DNA of 64,000 nucleotides, taken from NCBI RefSeq assembly GCF_027912455.1, contig NZ_CP115446.1, positions 767,501-831,500 on the forward strand, given 5' to 3'. Positions within the stretch are counted from its first letter, which is position 1, and each line of letters opens with the position of its first letter. A program made the position numbers and the translations under genes. A model generated the notes under the pieces. It did not search any database. It saw only the letters and a program-made list of their open reading frames with translations, and was not told where the DNA came from. This DNA comes from Aurantiacibacter sp. MUD61. Lineage in GTDB: Bacteria > Pseudomonadota > Alphaproteobacteria > Sphingomonadales > Sphingomonadaceae. This document shows positions 27,318-35,658 of this stretch, piece after piece.

Positions 27318-29773
27318 CCTCCCAATCCCCCCGGCAGTCCATCCACCCGCATTGCCGCGCCAGCCAGCGTTTCCGCCTCCAGCAGCAGCTCGTCATCCGC
27401 CCCGCCTTGAGGCACAGCCTCGCGACCGATCATCACCATTACCGGCACGGCGAGCGGGCTGACGCGGTCCAGCTCTACGAACTCCAGCCGCTCGGCCGCC
27501 GTATCGAGCAGGTCGCCCAAACGACCGATATCGGTCATCTTCTCGCGCGCATCGGCCCAGGCGGCTTCGATCAGGACATGGTCGGGTTCGTATTTGCGCA
27601 GCACGTCGTAGATGAGGTCGGTGCTGAAAGTGACCTGCCGCCCGCTCTTCTTCTTGCCGGGATGCTGGCGCTCCACCAATCCACCGATCACGGCAACTTC
27701 GCGGAAGGCGCGGCGCAGGAGGTGGCTGTCTTGCACCCAGTCGATGAACTCATCAGTCAGGATATCGGGCGAGAGCAGCGGGCGCGGATCTTCCACCGGC
27801 TTCAGGCTCCACACCGCGAGCGAGTAGTCATTCGCCACAAAGCCGCCCGGCATCATACCCAGCGCCTCCATGCGCGATGTGATCAGCATGCCCAGCGACT
27901 GGTTCGCGTTCCACCCGGTGAACGTATAGTAGACCGTGTAGTGCTTGCCCCCATGCGGGAAGCTTTCGACCAGTAGATTGTCCGGCCCCGGCAACTGACT
28001 GCGCCAATCCTGCACTTCCAGCCATTCGCGCACATCGTCGGGAAAGCGCGCCCAGCCCGCGCGATCGGTCAGCAGGCCGCGGACCCGGTCCGCCAGATGG
28101 GTGGTGAGCGGCAGGCGCAGCCCGCCATAGCTGGGGATCATCGCCGATTTCTTGCTGGCCCGCACGATCAGCTCCATATCCTTGAGCTGTTCCACTTCGA
28201 CATTCACCCCGGCGAACTGGAAAGTGTCTCCCGGCCTCAGCGAGGCGGCGAAGCGTTCCTCCACCTTGCCGAGCGATCGCCCGTTGCGGAAGCGCACTTC
28301 CAGCATCTCCGCATCCACGATGATGCCCGCATTCATGCGGTGCTGATAGGCGCGTTCGGGATGGGTGAGCCGCCAGACACCGTCCTTGTCGCGCGTGATC
28401 CGCTTGAACTTGTCGTAAGCCCGGAGCGCGTACCCGCCGGTGGCGACGAACTGCAAAACGCGCTCCCATGTCGGCTTGTCGATGGAGGCATAGGGCAGGC
28501 AGCTGGTCACTTCGGCGAGCAGCGCATCTTCGTGGAATGGCCCGGCGCAGGCGCAGCCCATCACATGCTGGGCGAGCACATCGAGACCGCCGGGGCGGAA
28601 CTCCTCGCCATCGCGCTTGCCTTCCTCCACCGCTTCGAGCGCGGCGGTCGCCTCGAGGAACTCGAAGCGGTTACCCGGCACCAGCAATGCGCGGCTTGGT
28701 GTGTCGAGCCGGTGACCTGCGCGCCCGATGCGCTGGAGCAGGCGCGATGAGCCCTTGGGCGCACCCATCTGGACGACGAGGTCGATATCGCCCCAGTCGA
28801 CACCAAGATCGAGCGAGGCGGTACACACCAGCGCCCGCAACTTCCCTTCGGCCATCGCCGCTTCCACCTTGCGTCGCGCCTCTTTGGACAGCGAGCCGTG
28901 GTGGATGCCGATGGGTAGATTGTCCTCATTCGCATCCCAGAGGTGCTGGAAGATGTACTCGGCCAGGAAGCGGGTATTGGTGAAGACCAGCGTGGTGCGA
29001 TTGTCGCGAATGCGCTGGTAGAGCTGCGCGATGGACCACGTCGCAGCATGCCCGCCCCACGGCACACGCTCTTCATCGGGCAGCAGGATTTCGACTTCGG
29101 GTTCGGCCCCGCTTTCGCCCTCGACCAACTCGACACTATCGACATCCCCATCGGGCGCGATCCAGTCGCGAAAGGCATCGGGATCGGCCACTGTGGCAGA
29201 GAGCGCCGCGCGTTGCATATCGGGCGCGATGGCTTGCAGGCGAGTAAGCGCAAGTGCCAGCAAGTCACCACGCTTCTGTGTCGCAAAGGCATGGACCTCG
29301 TCCACCACCACCCGCTTCAAGCCTTTGAACAGCTCGAAGCTGTCATCATAGCTGAGCAGGAGCGACAGGCTTTCGGGCGTGGTCAGCAACACGTGCGGCG
29401 GCTTGCTGCGCTGGCGACGCTTCTTGTCGGACGAGGTATCGCCGCTGCGCGTTTCGATGCGCAGGCCCAGCTCCATCTCCTCCACCGGCGTGATGAGGTT
29501 GCGCTGCACATCGTGTGCGAGCGCTTTCAGCGGTGAGACGTAGAGCGTGTGCAGCCCTTCCGGCGGTTTGGCCCCATCCAGCCGTGACGGCGTGAAGTCG
29601 GCCAGAGTCGGCAGGAAGCCTGCAAGCGTCTTGCCCGCACCCGTATCGGCGACGAGCATCGCATGTTTGCCGCTGTCAGCCGCGGCCAGCATCTCCGCCT
29701 GGTGTCGCCGAACCCGCCAACCTCGCCCGGCAAACCACGATTCGATTTCGGGAGGGACGCCCGCGCTGGTCAT
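27314..29773 (-). CDS. Ligase-associated DNA damage response DEXH-box helicase (Lhr-like)
   Basis: An 819-residue superfamily 2 helicase. Motif I is ADTGAGKT (residues about 42-49), motif Ia LYVSPLKALAHDV, motif II VVVDEVHAFA, motif III SATVADP, motif IV TLVFTNTRFLAE, motif VI QRIGRAGHR; the C-terminal half carries the winged-helix and beta-barrel regions of the Lhr core. It is of the type found with an ATP-dependent DNA ligase, an MBL-fold exonuclease and a phosphoesterase, but none of those is in this window. Likely in DNA repair. ATG at 29773 has GGAAGG 9 nt upstream. Its stop overlaps that of the diverged exbD by 4 bp (convergent). Confidence 0.92.
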   Translation of the reverse strand: MTSAGVPPEIESWFAGRGWRVRRHQAEMLAAADSGKHAMLVADTGAGKTLAGFLPTLADFTPSRLDGAKPPEGLHTLYVSPLKALAHDVQRNLITPVEEMELGLRIETRSGDTSSDKKRRQRSKPPHVLLTTPESLSLLLSYDDSFELFKGLKRVVVDEVHAFATQKRGDLLALALTRLQAIAPDMQRAALSATVADPDAFRDWIAPDGDVDSVELVEGESGAEPEVEILLPDEERVPWGGHAATWSIAQLYQRIRDNRTTLVFTNTRFLAEYIFQHLWDANEDNLPIGIHHGSLSKEARRKVEAAMAEGKLRALVCTASLDLGVDWGDIDLVVQMGAPKGSSRLLQRIGRAGHRLDTPSRALLVPGNRFEFLEATAALEAVEEGKRDGEEFRPGGLDVLAQHVMGCACAGPFHEDALLAEVTSCLPYASIDKPTWERVLQFVATGGYALRAYDKFKRITRDKDGVWRLTHPERAYQHRMNAGIIVDAEMLEVRFRNGRSLGKVEERFAASLRPGDTFQFAGVNVEVEQLKDMELIVRASKKSAMIPSYGGLRLPLTTHLADRVRGLLTDRAGWARFPDDVREWLEVQDWRSQLPGPDNLLVESFPHGGKHYTVYYTFTGWNANQSLGMLITSRMEALGMMPGGFVANDYSLAVWSLKPVEDPRPLLSPDILTDEFIDWVQDSHLLRRAFREVAVIGGLVERQHPGKKKSGRQVTFSTDLIYDVLRKYEPDHVLIEAAWADAREKMTDIGRLGDLLDTAAERLEFVELDRVSPLAVPVMVMIGREAVPQGGADDELLLEAETLAGAAMRVDGLPGGLGG

Positions 29774-29953
29774 TCAGCATGCCTTCCCGAGGAGGGGGTG
29801 TGACAGGTGTGACAGTGTCCAAGAGAGAAAAAATTCGCCCGCAATTCTCCCGCCATCACAAAGCGTTAGCGGAGAAGAGAGGAAGCGGATCATATGTGCC
29901 TTGTTTCAGAAACCTTCGCTGTAGGAAATGGTGTCGCCACCCCCGTACTGCAA

Positions 29954-31312
29954 CTACAGCGCGGCGAACTGCGCAGGGCTTACTTCATCGCGGCGTTCCA
30001 GCATCGCCTCATGCAGTGCGATGGCGGTGCGGCAGGTGTTCTCGGAATTGCCATTGGCATGCGCAGCGCGGATGAAACGCAGTTCCAACCCGGTGCGCTC
30101 CGCCGCCGCCTCGAAAGCCCAATCGGGGATTGAACCGATCTCACTCGCGTCGCCCTCAGTTTGAACGCTGAACAAATTCGGGGTCAGAGCCAATTCGGCC
30201 GACAAGCTGCGTTCGAAGCGCACCCAATCCGCCCGCATCTCCGGTGCCCCGGCCTCGAACCTTCCGTTTTTGACGTCGCGACACGCCTGTTCGCTGTCCT
30301 GCTCGGCAGTCAGCAACCAGGCGAGGCGCAATTCGGCGATCGCGGCAGCCTGGTCCGGGCTGACGAGCGGGCGCACGGCCAGCAGCTCATCGCGCATCAT
30401 GTCTTTGGCAGTTTCGATTGGCTCACTATTGCCACGCAACTCCATCGCCAGCGCGCGCGCAAGCACCGCATTGGCAGCGGCCACGGCTTCAAAAGTCGCG
30501 TCCCCGCCAAACAGCTCCTGCTGTGCCTGCCTGATCGCCGCTTGTGCAGTTTCACCGTCTGGATTGGGCGGGAGGACTTGCATTGGTGGTTCATCCGGAA
30601 CCGAGGTGAATGGCTCGTCCTCGTCTGCACCCCCGCCCGAGCACATGGACAACAGCAGCAAGAATCCACCGAGCCACCACACGCCGTATTTGTTCAGCGA
30701 ATATCGCCGGAAGGTCGCATTGATGCCGCCCTCCTGCCCTTCGCCGCTATCGAAGAAAGGCGCGATGTCCTCGTCACGCCAATAGCCGGGCTGGTCGGAT
30801 GGCAGGCTCGCCGGGCGATGCATGAAATAGCCCGCGTCATGTTCGTAATGATCCAGATAATCGGTGGGATCGGCGTAGCGGCCACCCGGCTCGTAGCCGT
30901 CCGGCGTTTCCGCAGGGTCATCCTCGGTCTCGGCTCGCTCGCTGACTTGAGGCTCAGGCTCAGGCTCAGGAGCGGGTTCGGGTTCGGGTTCGGGTTCGGG
31001 TTCGGGTTCGGGTTCGGGTTCGGGTTCGGGTTCGGGTTCGGGTTCGGGTTCGGGTTCGGCAGGTGGCTCCGGCGCTGGAGGAGCTATGTCAACGGGCGGC
31101 TCGCCTGCTCGCGCGGCCTCGCGCTCCATTTCCGCGGCGAGGAACAGGGCCTTGCCTTTTGCCGCAGTCAGATCAGCGAATGCCGAGATCGACGCACTGC
31201 CATCCAGCTTCGCGCGCGCCAGCTCATAGGCTGCGTTTATCGCATCCTTGTCCGCCGTCTCCGCAATGCCAAGCGCGGACCAGGGCCAGGATTGCGAAGC
31301 TGGGGAGCTCAC
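29954..31312 (-). CDS. Membrane protein with J-like N-terminus and a Glu-Pro repeat
   Basis: A 452-residue protein of unknown function. Residues about 9-65 ([20 protein letters not shown]) resemble the start of a J-domain-like fold of the kind found in DnaJ relatives, but there is no HPD motif, so it would not stimulate DnaK. Residues about 80-120 are a run of Glu-Pro dipeptides from a hexanucleotide repeat. One helix ([17 protein letters not shown], about 206-223) follows, so the first 200 residues should be cytosolic and the last 220 periplasmic; the C-terminal part has several conserved-looking cysteines ([15 protein letters not shown]). The start is GTG at 31312; ribosome site support is weak. 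It follows the DUF2059-type gene after 3 bp. Confidence 0.7.
   Translation of the reverse strand: MSSPASQSWPWSALGIAETADKDAINAAYELARAKLDGSASISAFADLTAAKGKALFLAAEMEREAARAGEPPVDIAPPAPEPPAEPEPEPEPEPEPEPEPEPEPEPEPEPEPAPEPEPEPQVSERAETEDDPAETPDGYEPGGRYADPTDYLDHYEHDAGYFMHRPASLPSDQPGYWRDEDIAPFFDSGEGQEGGINATFRRYSLNKYGVWWLGGFLLLLSMCSGGGADEDEPFTSVPDEPPMQVLPPNPDGETAQAAIRQAQQELFGGDATFEAVAAANAVLARALAMELRGNSEPIETAKDMMRDELLAVRPLVSPDQAAAIAELRLAWLLTAEQDSEQACRDVKNGRFEAGAPEMRADWVRFERSLSAELALTPNLFSVQTEGDASEIGSIPDWAFEAAAERTGLELRFIRAAHANGNSENTCRTAIALHEAMLERRDEVSPAQFAAL
30975..31058. repeat. Tandem hexanucleotide repeat, 14 copies of GGTTCG
   Basis: Fourteen exact head-to-tail copies (84 bp) of GGTTCG, read as GAACCC (Glu-Pro) on the minus strand. 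It is flanked by related but imperfect Glu-Pro units (GGCTCA, 30952-30971). Because the unit is 6 bp, copy-number change by slippage keeps the reading frame and alters only the spacer length. Confidence 0.97.
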
Positions 31313-31315
31313 CTC

Positions 31316-32143
31316 TTACTGTGCATCCTCGGGCGCTTCGGCGGCAGGAATCGAGATGCTCGGCTCGAGCGCATACCGCAGCTGCTCTTCCGTCATTCCC
31401 GTCAGTTCCATCACCCGTGCACGCTCTTCGGATTGCAGATCAGCATAGTTGCGGGGCTCTGCCACGCCTGCGAGCTGCTCTTCCAGTCCCTCGAAATCGA
31501 GCATCTGCTCCCACATCGCCTCATTGCTGAACATGCGGGCCATGATGCGCGGATCGCTCGACATGGACCAGCTTTCGCGGGCGAACACCGTGCCGGTGTC
31601 GGTCTGGAAAAATGCCTCGATATCTTCGAGCTGAGCCTGCGTGAAATAGATGGCGTAAAGCTCTGTCATGACTTCGCGCATCATCGGCTCCATCACTTCG
31701 CCCATGCGCACCATCATCTGCTCCGCCGCGGCCATTTCCGCAGCCTGCCGGTCGCGCCAGATCGGATCGACGATATCGAGCGTGGCGATGACGCTTTCGT
31801 CATCCATCTCTTCGGTGGGGGCCATATAGCCGAGCGCCTGGTCGAGCGCATCGCGCGGGTCCTGCTCCATTTCGGCCATAGGTCCGAGGATACCGCCGAC
31901 CGCGCCGCCCATCATTTCGCCAAAAGTGCCTTCGGGGATGAAGAGATCGATGATGCGGCGTGCGGTGGGAAGACGCGCTTCCTGTTCGGCGGTCAGCGGT
32001 TCCGCTTCAAACATCGCGCCGAGGGCTGCGAAGGCGTCGGCCGTCTCAGCTTCCTGCGTCTCCTGATAATTGTCCTGCGCGAGCACGGGCTGCGCCGCGA
32101 GTGCCAGCGCCATGCCAGCGGTTCCGAAAAGCGCCTTCATCAT
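31316..32143 (-). CDS. Secreted DUF2059-family protein
   Basis: A 275-residue exported protein. A signal peptide (LFGTAGMALALAAQPVLAQD) is followed by methionine- and acid-rich helices. The C-terminal region YAIYFTQAQLEDIEAFFQTDTG matches the DUF2059 signature; the family is exported and of unknown function. ATG at 32143 (with ATG at 32140) has AAGGCAGGG upstream. It overlaps no other gene and lies between the phosphohexomutase gene (12 bp) and the Glu-Pro protein gene (3 bp), so the three are probably one operon. Confidence 0.8.
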   Translation of the reverse strand: MMKALFGTAGMALALAAQPVLAQDNYQETQEAETADAFAALGAMFEAEPLTAEQEARLPTARRIIDLFIPEGTFGEMMGGAVGGILGPMAEMEQDPRDALDQALGYMAPTEEMDDESVIATLDIVDPIWRDRQAAEMAAAEQMMVRMGEVMEPMMREVMTELYAIYFTQAQLEDIEAFFQTDTGTVFARESWSMSSDPRIMARMFSNEAMWEQMLDFEGLEEQLAGVAEPRNYADLQSEERARVMELTGMTEEQLRYALEPSISIPAAEAPEDAQ

Positions 32144-32155
32144 AGTCCCTGCCTT

Positions 32156-33583
32156 TTAGTGTCCCACGCTTTCGCCGCGTTCGAGGCCGCTCAGCGCCAA
32201 TTGTTCATCGATCTGGCCCATCAGCCGTTCGAGGCCTTCCTCGGTGTCGCTTTCGGCGCGGGCGACGAGGACATCCTGCGTGTTGGAAGCGCGCAGCAGC
32301 CACCAGCCGTCTTCGGTCGTGACACGCACGCCATCGGTGGCGTTGACCTCCACACCTTCCGGCACGTCGTCACCGGTCATCCGCGCGGTCACTTCGTCGA
32401 TCGCGGCGAATTTGCGGGTCTCGTCGACCTGGAAACGCATTTCGGGCGTGTTGAGCATCGCGGGCATTTCACTGCGCAATTGCGTCACCGATTTGCCGAG
32501 CCGCGCCGATGCCGCAAGCAGGCGGACGCCGGCATACAGCGCATCGTCGAAACCGTAGTAATCGTCCGCGAAGAACACGTGGCCGCTCATTTCGCCTGCC
32601 AACGGAGAAGAAGTTTCCTTCATTTTGGACTTAATCAGCGAGTGGCCGGTCTTCCACATAAGTGGCTTGCCACCGTGGGTTTCGACATGATCGAACAGCG
32701 CGCGGCTGGCCTTCACATCGGCGATAATGGTCGAATTAGGTAGTTTCCCGAGGAGGTCCTCGGCGTAAATCATCAGTAGTTGATCACCCCAGATAACGCG
32801 GCCTTCGCCGTCGATCGCGCCGATCCGGTCGCCATCGCCGTCAAAGGCAATTCCGAAGTCGCAGGACTTCTCGGCGACCACGGCCTTCAGGTCCGCAAGG
32901 TTCGCCTCGACAGTGGGATCAGGGTGATGATTGGGAAAGTTTCCGTCGACTTCAGTGAACAGCAAATGGTGCGTGCCCGGCAGCTTCGCGGCGAGCTTCT
33001 CCAGAGCCGGACCGGCAGCGCCATTCCCCGCATCCCACGCGACGGTAAGGCCATCGAGCGCGGCAGTATCGATACCGGCGAGCGCGCCGAGCATATTGTC
33101 GACATACTCATCGAGGATCTCGACTTTCTCGACACTCCCGGCGCCATCGACCCAATCACCGGCTGCAGCCATTTCGCCGAGCCGCTGGATGTCCGCCCCG
33201 AAGAACGGGCGGCCCCGAAATACCATCTTGAAGCCATTGTAATTGGCGGGATTGTGGCTGCCAGTTATCTGAATGCCGCCATCTACCTCTTCGGCTGAGG
33301 CTTCCGCGTAATAGAGCATCGGCGTTGCGCCCATGCCGATGCAGCGCACGTCGCAGCCGCTCGATGTCAGCCCTTCCACCAGCGCGTGTTCGAGGATCGG
33401 CGAGCTGACGCGGCCATCATAGCCCACAGCCACCATCGGCTTCCGGCCGTCGCCAATATCGCGGACGAGCAGCGTGCCGAAACCGCGGCCGATCGCGCGC
33501 GCATCGTCAGGGCCAAGCGTTTCGCCAATAATCCCGCGAATGTCATATTCGCGCAGCGATGTCGGGTGGAAATTGTGAGACAT
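32156..33583 (-). CDS. Phosphomannomutase/phosphoglucomutase
   Basis: A 475-residue alpha-D-phosphohexomutase. The phosphoserine loop TGSHNPANYNG, the metal-binding loop DGDGDRIG, the sugar-binding GEMSGHVFF and a C-terminal phosphate-binding domain (RASNTQDVLVARAES) are present. It interconverts hexose-1- and -6-phosphates, supplying GDP-mannose or UDP-glucose for cell-surface glycans. The bifunctional AlgC-like type is likely but specificity cannot be read from sequence. AAAGG lies about 10 nt before the ATG. Confidence 0.94.
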   Translation of the reverse strand: MSHNFHPTSLREYDIRGIIGETLGPDDARAIGRGFGTLLVRDIGDGRKPMVAVGYDGRVSSPILEHALVEGLTSSGCDVRCIGMGATPMLYYAEASAEEVDGGIQITGSHNPANYNGFKMVFRGRPFFGADIQRLGEMAAAGDWVDGAGSVEKVEILDEYVDNMLGALAGIDTAALDGLTVAWDAGNGAAGPALEKLAAKLPGTHHLLFTEVDGNFPNHHPDPTVEANLADLKAVVAEKSCDFGIAFDGDGDRIGAIDGEGRVIWGDQLLMIYAEDLLGKLPNSTIIADVKASRALFDHVETHGGKPLMWKTGHSLIKSKMKETSSPLAGEMSGHVFFADDYYGFDDALYAGVRLLAASARLGKSVTQLRSEMPAMLNTPEMRFQVDETRKFAAIDEVTARMTGDDVPEGVEVNATDGVRVTTEDGWWLLRASNTQDVLVARAESDTEEGLERLMGQIDEQLALSGLERGESVGH

Positions 33584-33616
33584 GGATGCAGAACCTTTCG
33601 TTGGCTCTGCGGTAGC

Positions 33617-33901
33617 TTAGCGCACTTCGTGGGGCAACTCATCCAGCAGCAAATCCCGCGCGGCATTCGCTTCATGGACCTGGTCGTTAGAGCCGCCCCG
33701 GTCCGGGTGGACCATCGCGATCAGACGCTTGTGCGCGGCCATGATATCGGCTCGGTTGGCCCCTGCCTCCACACCGAGCAGGCGACGGGCGCGGAAGATC
33801 GCCTGATTGCGTGTCGAAATCTTTGGCTGCCACGGCCAGCGCCCGACAATCCAGCGATAGGCAATGAGGCCCACCGCGACGAGGACGATCAGGCGCATCA
33901 T
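33617..33901 (-). CDS. Membrane-anchored J-domain protein
   Basis: A 94-residue protein: one N-terminal helix (MMRLIVLVAVGLIAYRWIV) then a J domain (RRLLGVEAGANRADIMAAHK) with the essential HPD in MVHPDRGGSND. It resembles the TIM14/Pam18-type one-TM J proteins that recruit Hsp70 at a membrane. ATG at 33901 (or 33898, ATGATG) overlaps the region immediately after the mipZ stop (33903), so it is translationally coupled to mipZ. Client of DnaK unknown. Confidence 0.85.
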   Translation of the reverse strand: MMRLIVLVAVGLIAYRWIVGRWPWQPKISTRNQAIFRARRLLGVEAGANRADIMAAHKRLIAMVHPDRGGSNDQVHEANAARDLLLDELPHEVR

Positions 33902-33902
33902 C

Positions 33903-34757
33903 TCAGGCGGGCTCTTTCGCTGGCTCGGTAATTGGTCGCACCGGCTCGCCCGCCTCAGGCTTTCCCGGCATCGGCAGGCGCAAATTCTGAACCAGGTTGC
34001 GCAATTCCTGCCGCGCGACGAGGTGGCTGGTGCCGAGTTCACCCAGATGCCCCTTGTCGAGCAGCGTCAGCCCGCTGGGAAACAGCTCGCGGTAAATCAC
34101 GCGCTCGCTCATCCCCTGCACCGGGCGGAAACCGACACGCTTGGAAAGCTCTGTCAGCGCCTGATCGATGCGCCGCTGGTTACGCGCATCGGCATAGCCG
34201 GTGCGGTTGCGCACCACGACCCAGTCCATCTCGCGCCTGTTCTCGTCGATCTGCGCGCGGCTGCGCTTGATCCGCGCTTCCCAGATCAGCTCGGCATAGA
34301 AGGACAGCTTGCGAACCTTGAAGGTCTCGGCATCGACTTGCCCGATCAGGTCGAAATCGACGAAACTGTCGTTCATCGGCGTCACCAGCGTATCGGCACT
34401 CGCCGCGGCATGGCGCGCGAAGGGATCATCGCGCCCCGGCGTATCGAAGATCATGAAGTCCGCGCCTTCGCTGATGCGCGCCGCCTCCTCTTCCAACGCC
34501 TCGATCGTATCGCCATGGCAGCGATCGAACACGGGCCCCGGCAGCTGCGTGTTGCGGCGCTTCTGCGTATCGGCGCGGTTCTCGCAATAGCGGAAGAAAG
34601 TCGCCTGCCGCGTGTCGAGATCGAGCGCTGCGACTTTCGCGCCCTGATAGGCGAGCGCCACGGCCACGTGCACAGCGGTGGTCGATTTGCCCGTTCCGCC
34701 CTTTTCATTGGCAAAGACAATGCGATGGGGGGTAGTCACGTCGGCTCTTTCTCTCAT
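33903..34757 (-). CDS. mipZ: Division-plane positioning ATPase MipZ
   Basis: A 284-residue ParA/MinD-family ATPase. The deviant Walker A is NEKGGTGKST (residues about 17-26), DTPGRDD is Walker B, and VTPMNDSFVDFDLIG and LSKRVGFRPVQGMSERVIYREL match MipZ of Caulobacter, where it binds ParB at the chromosome ends and inhibits FtsZ to centre the division site. The C-terminus is extended with a Pro/Glu-rich tail (GEPVRPITEPAKEPA). It is divergent from panC (52 bp between starts) and precedes the membrane J-domain gene. Confidence 0.95.
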   Translation of the reverse strand: MRERADVTTPHRIVFANEKGGTGKSTTAVHVAVALAYQGAKVAALDLDTRQATFFRYCENRADTQKRRNTQLPGPVFDRCHGDTIEALEEEAARISEGADFMIFDTPGRDDPFARHAAASADTLVTPMNDSFVDFDLIGQVDAETFKVRKLSFYAELIWEARIKRSRAQIDENRREMDWVVVRNRTGYADARNQRRIDQALTELSKRVGFRPVQGMSERVIYRELFPSGLTLLDKGHLGELGTSHLVARQELRNLVQNLRLPMPGKPEAGEPVRPITEPAKEPA

Positions 34758-34809
34758 GGCAATGCGCGTCTAGCGTGCGCTTCAAACAGTACAGCCAAGG
34801 CATGCACCC

Positions 34810-35658
34810 ATGCAAACCATCACGACAATTGTTAATCTCCGCGAAGCTGTGGATGAATTGCGCAGCTCAGGAAGCGTGGCGCTGGTGCCCACGATGGGCG
34901 CACTGCACGATGGCCACCTGACCCTGATGCGCGAAGCGGCAAAACATGCGGATCATGTGGTCGCATCGATCTTCGTTAATCCGCGCCAGTTCGGCCCGAA
35001 TGAGGATCTCGACGCATATCCGCGCCAACTGGCTGAAGATTCTTCAAAACTGGAAGGCGAAGGCGTCGCGCTGCTGTGGCACCCGGGTTTGGAGGCGATG
35101 TACCCGGACGGATATTCGACGAACATTTCGGTTTCCGGCGTCAGTGCTGGCCTGTGCGGTGCGGACCGGCCCGGCCATTTCGACGGCGTTGCGACGGTGG
35201 TGTGCAAGCTCTTCAACCAGGTGCGCCCGGACATGGCCTTCTTCGGAGAAAAGGACTGGCAGCAACTCGCGGTCATCCGCCGGATGGCACGCGATCTCGA
35301 CCTGTCCTTCCCGCACGTCGATGCCATTCACGGTGTGCCGACCGTGCGCGAGGCGGACGGTTTGGCGATGAGCAGCCGCAATGCGTATCTCTCGCCAGAG
35401 GAGCGCGAAGCCGCCGCCACCCTGCCGCGCGCCATGAAAGAAGCGATCGCCCGGATTCTCGACGGGCAAGAAGTCACCCCCACGCTCGGCATGCTGGAAG
35501 ACCAGCTGCTCGGCGCGGGCTTCGCATCCGTCGATTATGCCGAGCTGCGCGATGCGGACAGCGTAGCATTGCTCGATAAAGACAATGGCAATGCGCGCCT
35601 CTTTGTCGCTGCGCGGATCGGCAAGCCGCGGCTGATCGACAATATGGCGGTCGCATGA
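34810..35658 (+). CDS. panC: Pantothenate synthetase
   Basis: A 282-residue ligase joining pantoate and beta-alanine in coenzyme A synthesis. Conserved active-site segments: VPTMGALHDGHLTLM (with the HxGH), FVNPRQFG, FGEKDWQQL and READGLAMSSRN (the KMSKS-like loop). ATG at 34810 is family-consistent. Overlaps the following DUF4403 gene by 4 bp (ATGA). Confidence 0.98.
   Translation: MQTITTIVNLREAVDELRSSGSVALVPTMGALHDGHLTLMREAAKHADHVVASIFVNPRQFGPNEDLDAYPRQLAEDSSKLEGEGVALLWHPGLEAMYPDGYSTNISVSGVSAGLCGADRPGHFDGVATVVCKLFNQVRPDMAFFGEKDWQQLAVIRRMARDLDLSFPHVDAIHGVPTVREADGLAMSSRNAYLSPEEREAAATLPRAMKEAIARILDGQEVTPTLGMLEDQLLGAGFASVDYAELRDADSVALLDKDNGNARLFVAARIGKPRLIDNMAVA

Noticed and set aside
29806..29826. 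Two adjacent GTGTGACAG direct repeats upstream of the helicase gene
   Set aside because: Too short and close to be distinguished from chance; no matching regulator half-site pattern is known to me.
30975..31058. Possible CRISPR or satellite array
   Set aside because: The unit is 6 bp with no spacers and lies within an open coding frame; it is an in-frame Glu-Pro repeat.
30161..32743. An 860-codon open frame on the plus strand
   Set aside because: It is antisense to three well-supported minus-strand genes (Glu-Pro protein, DUF2059 protein, phosphohexomutase), has repetitive Gly-Phe content from the reverse of the GGTTCG repeat and no domain. High GC makes such shadow frames common.
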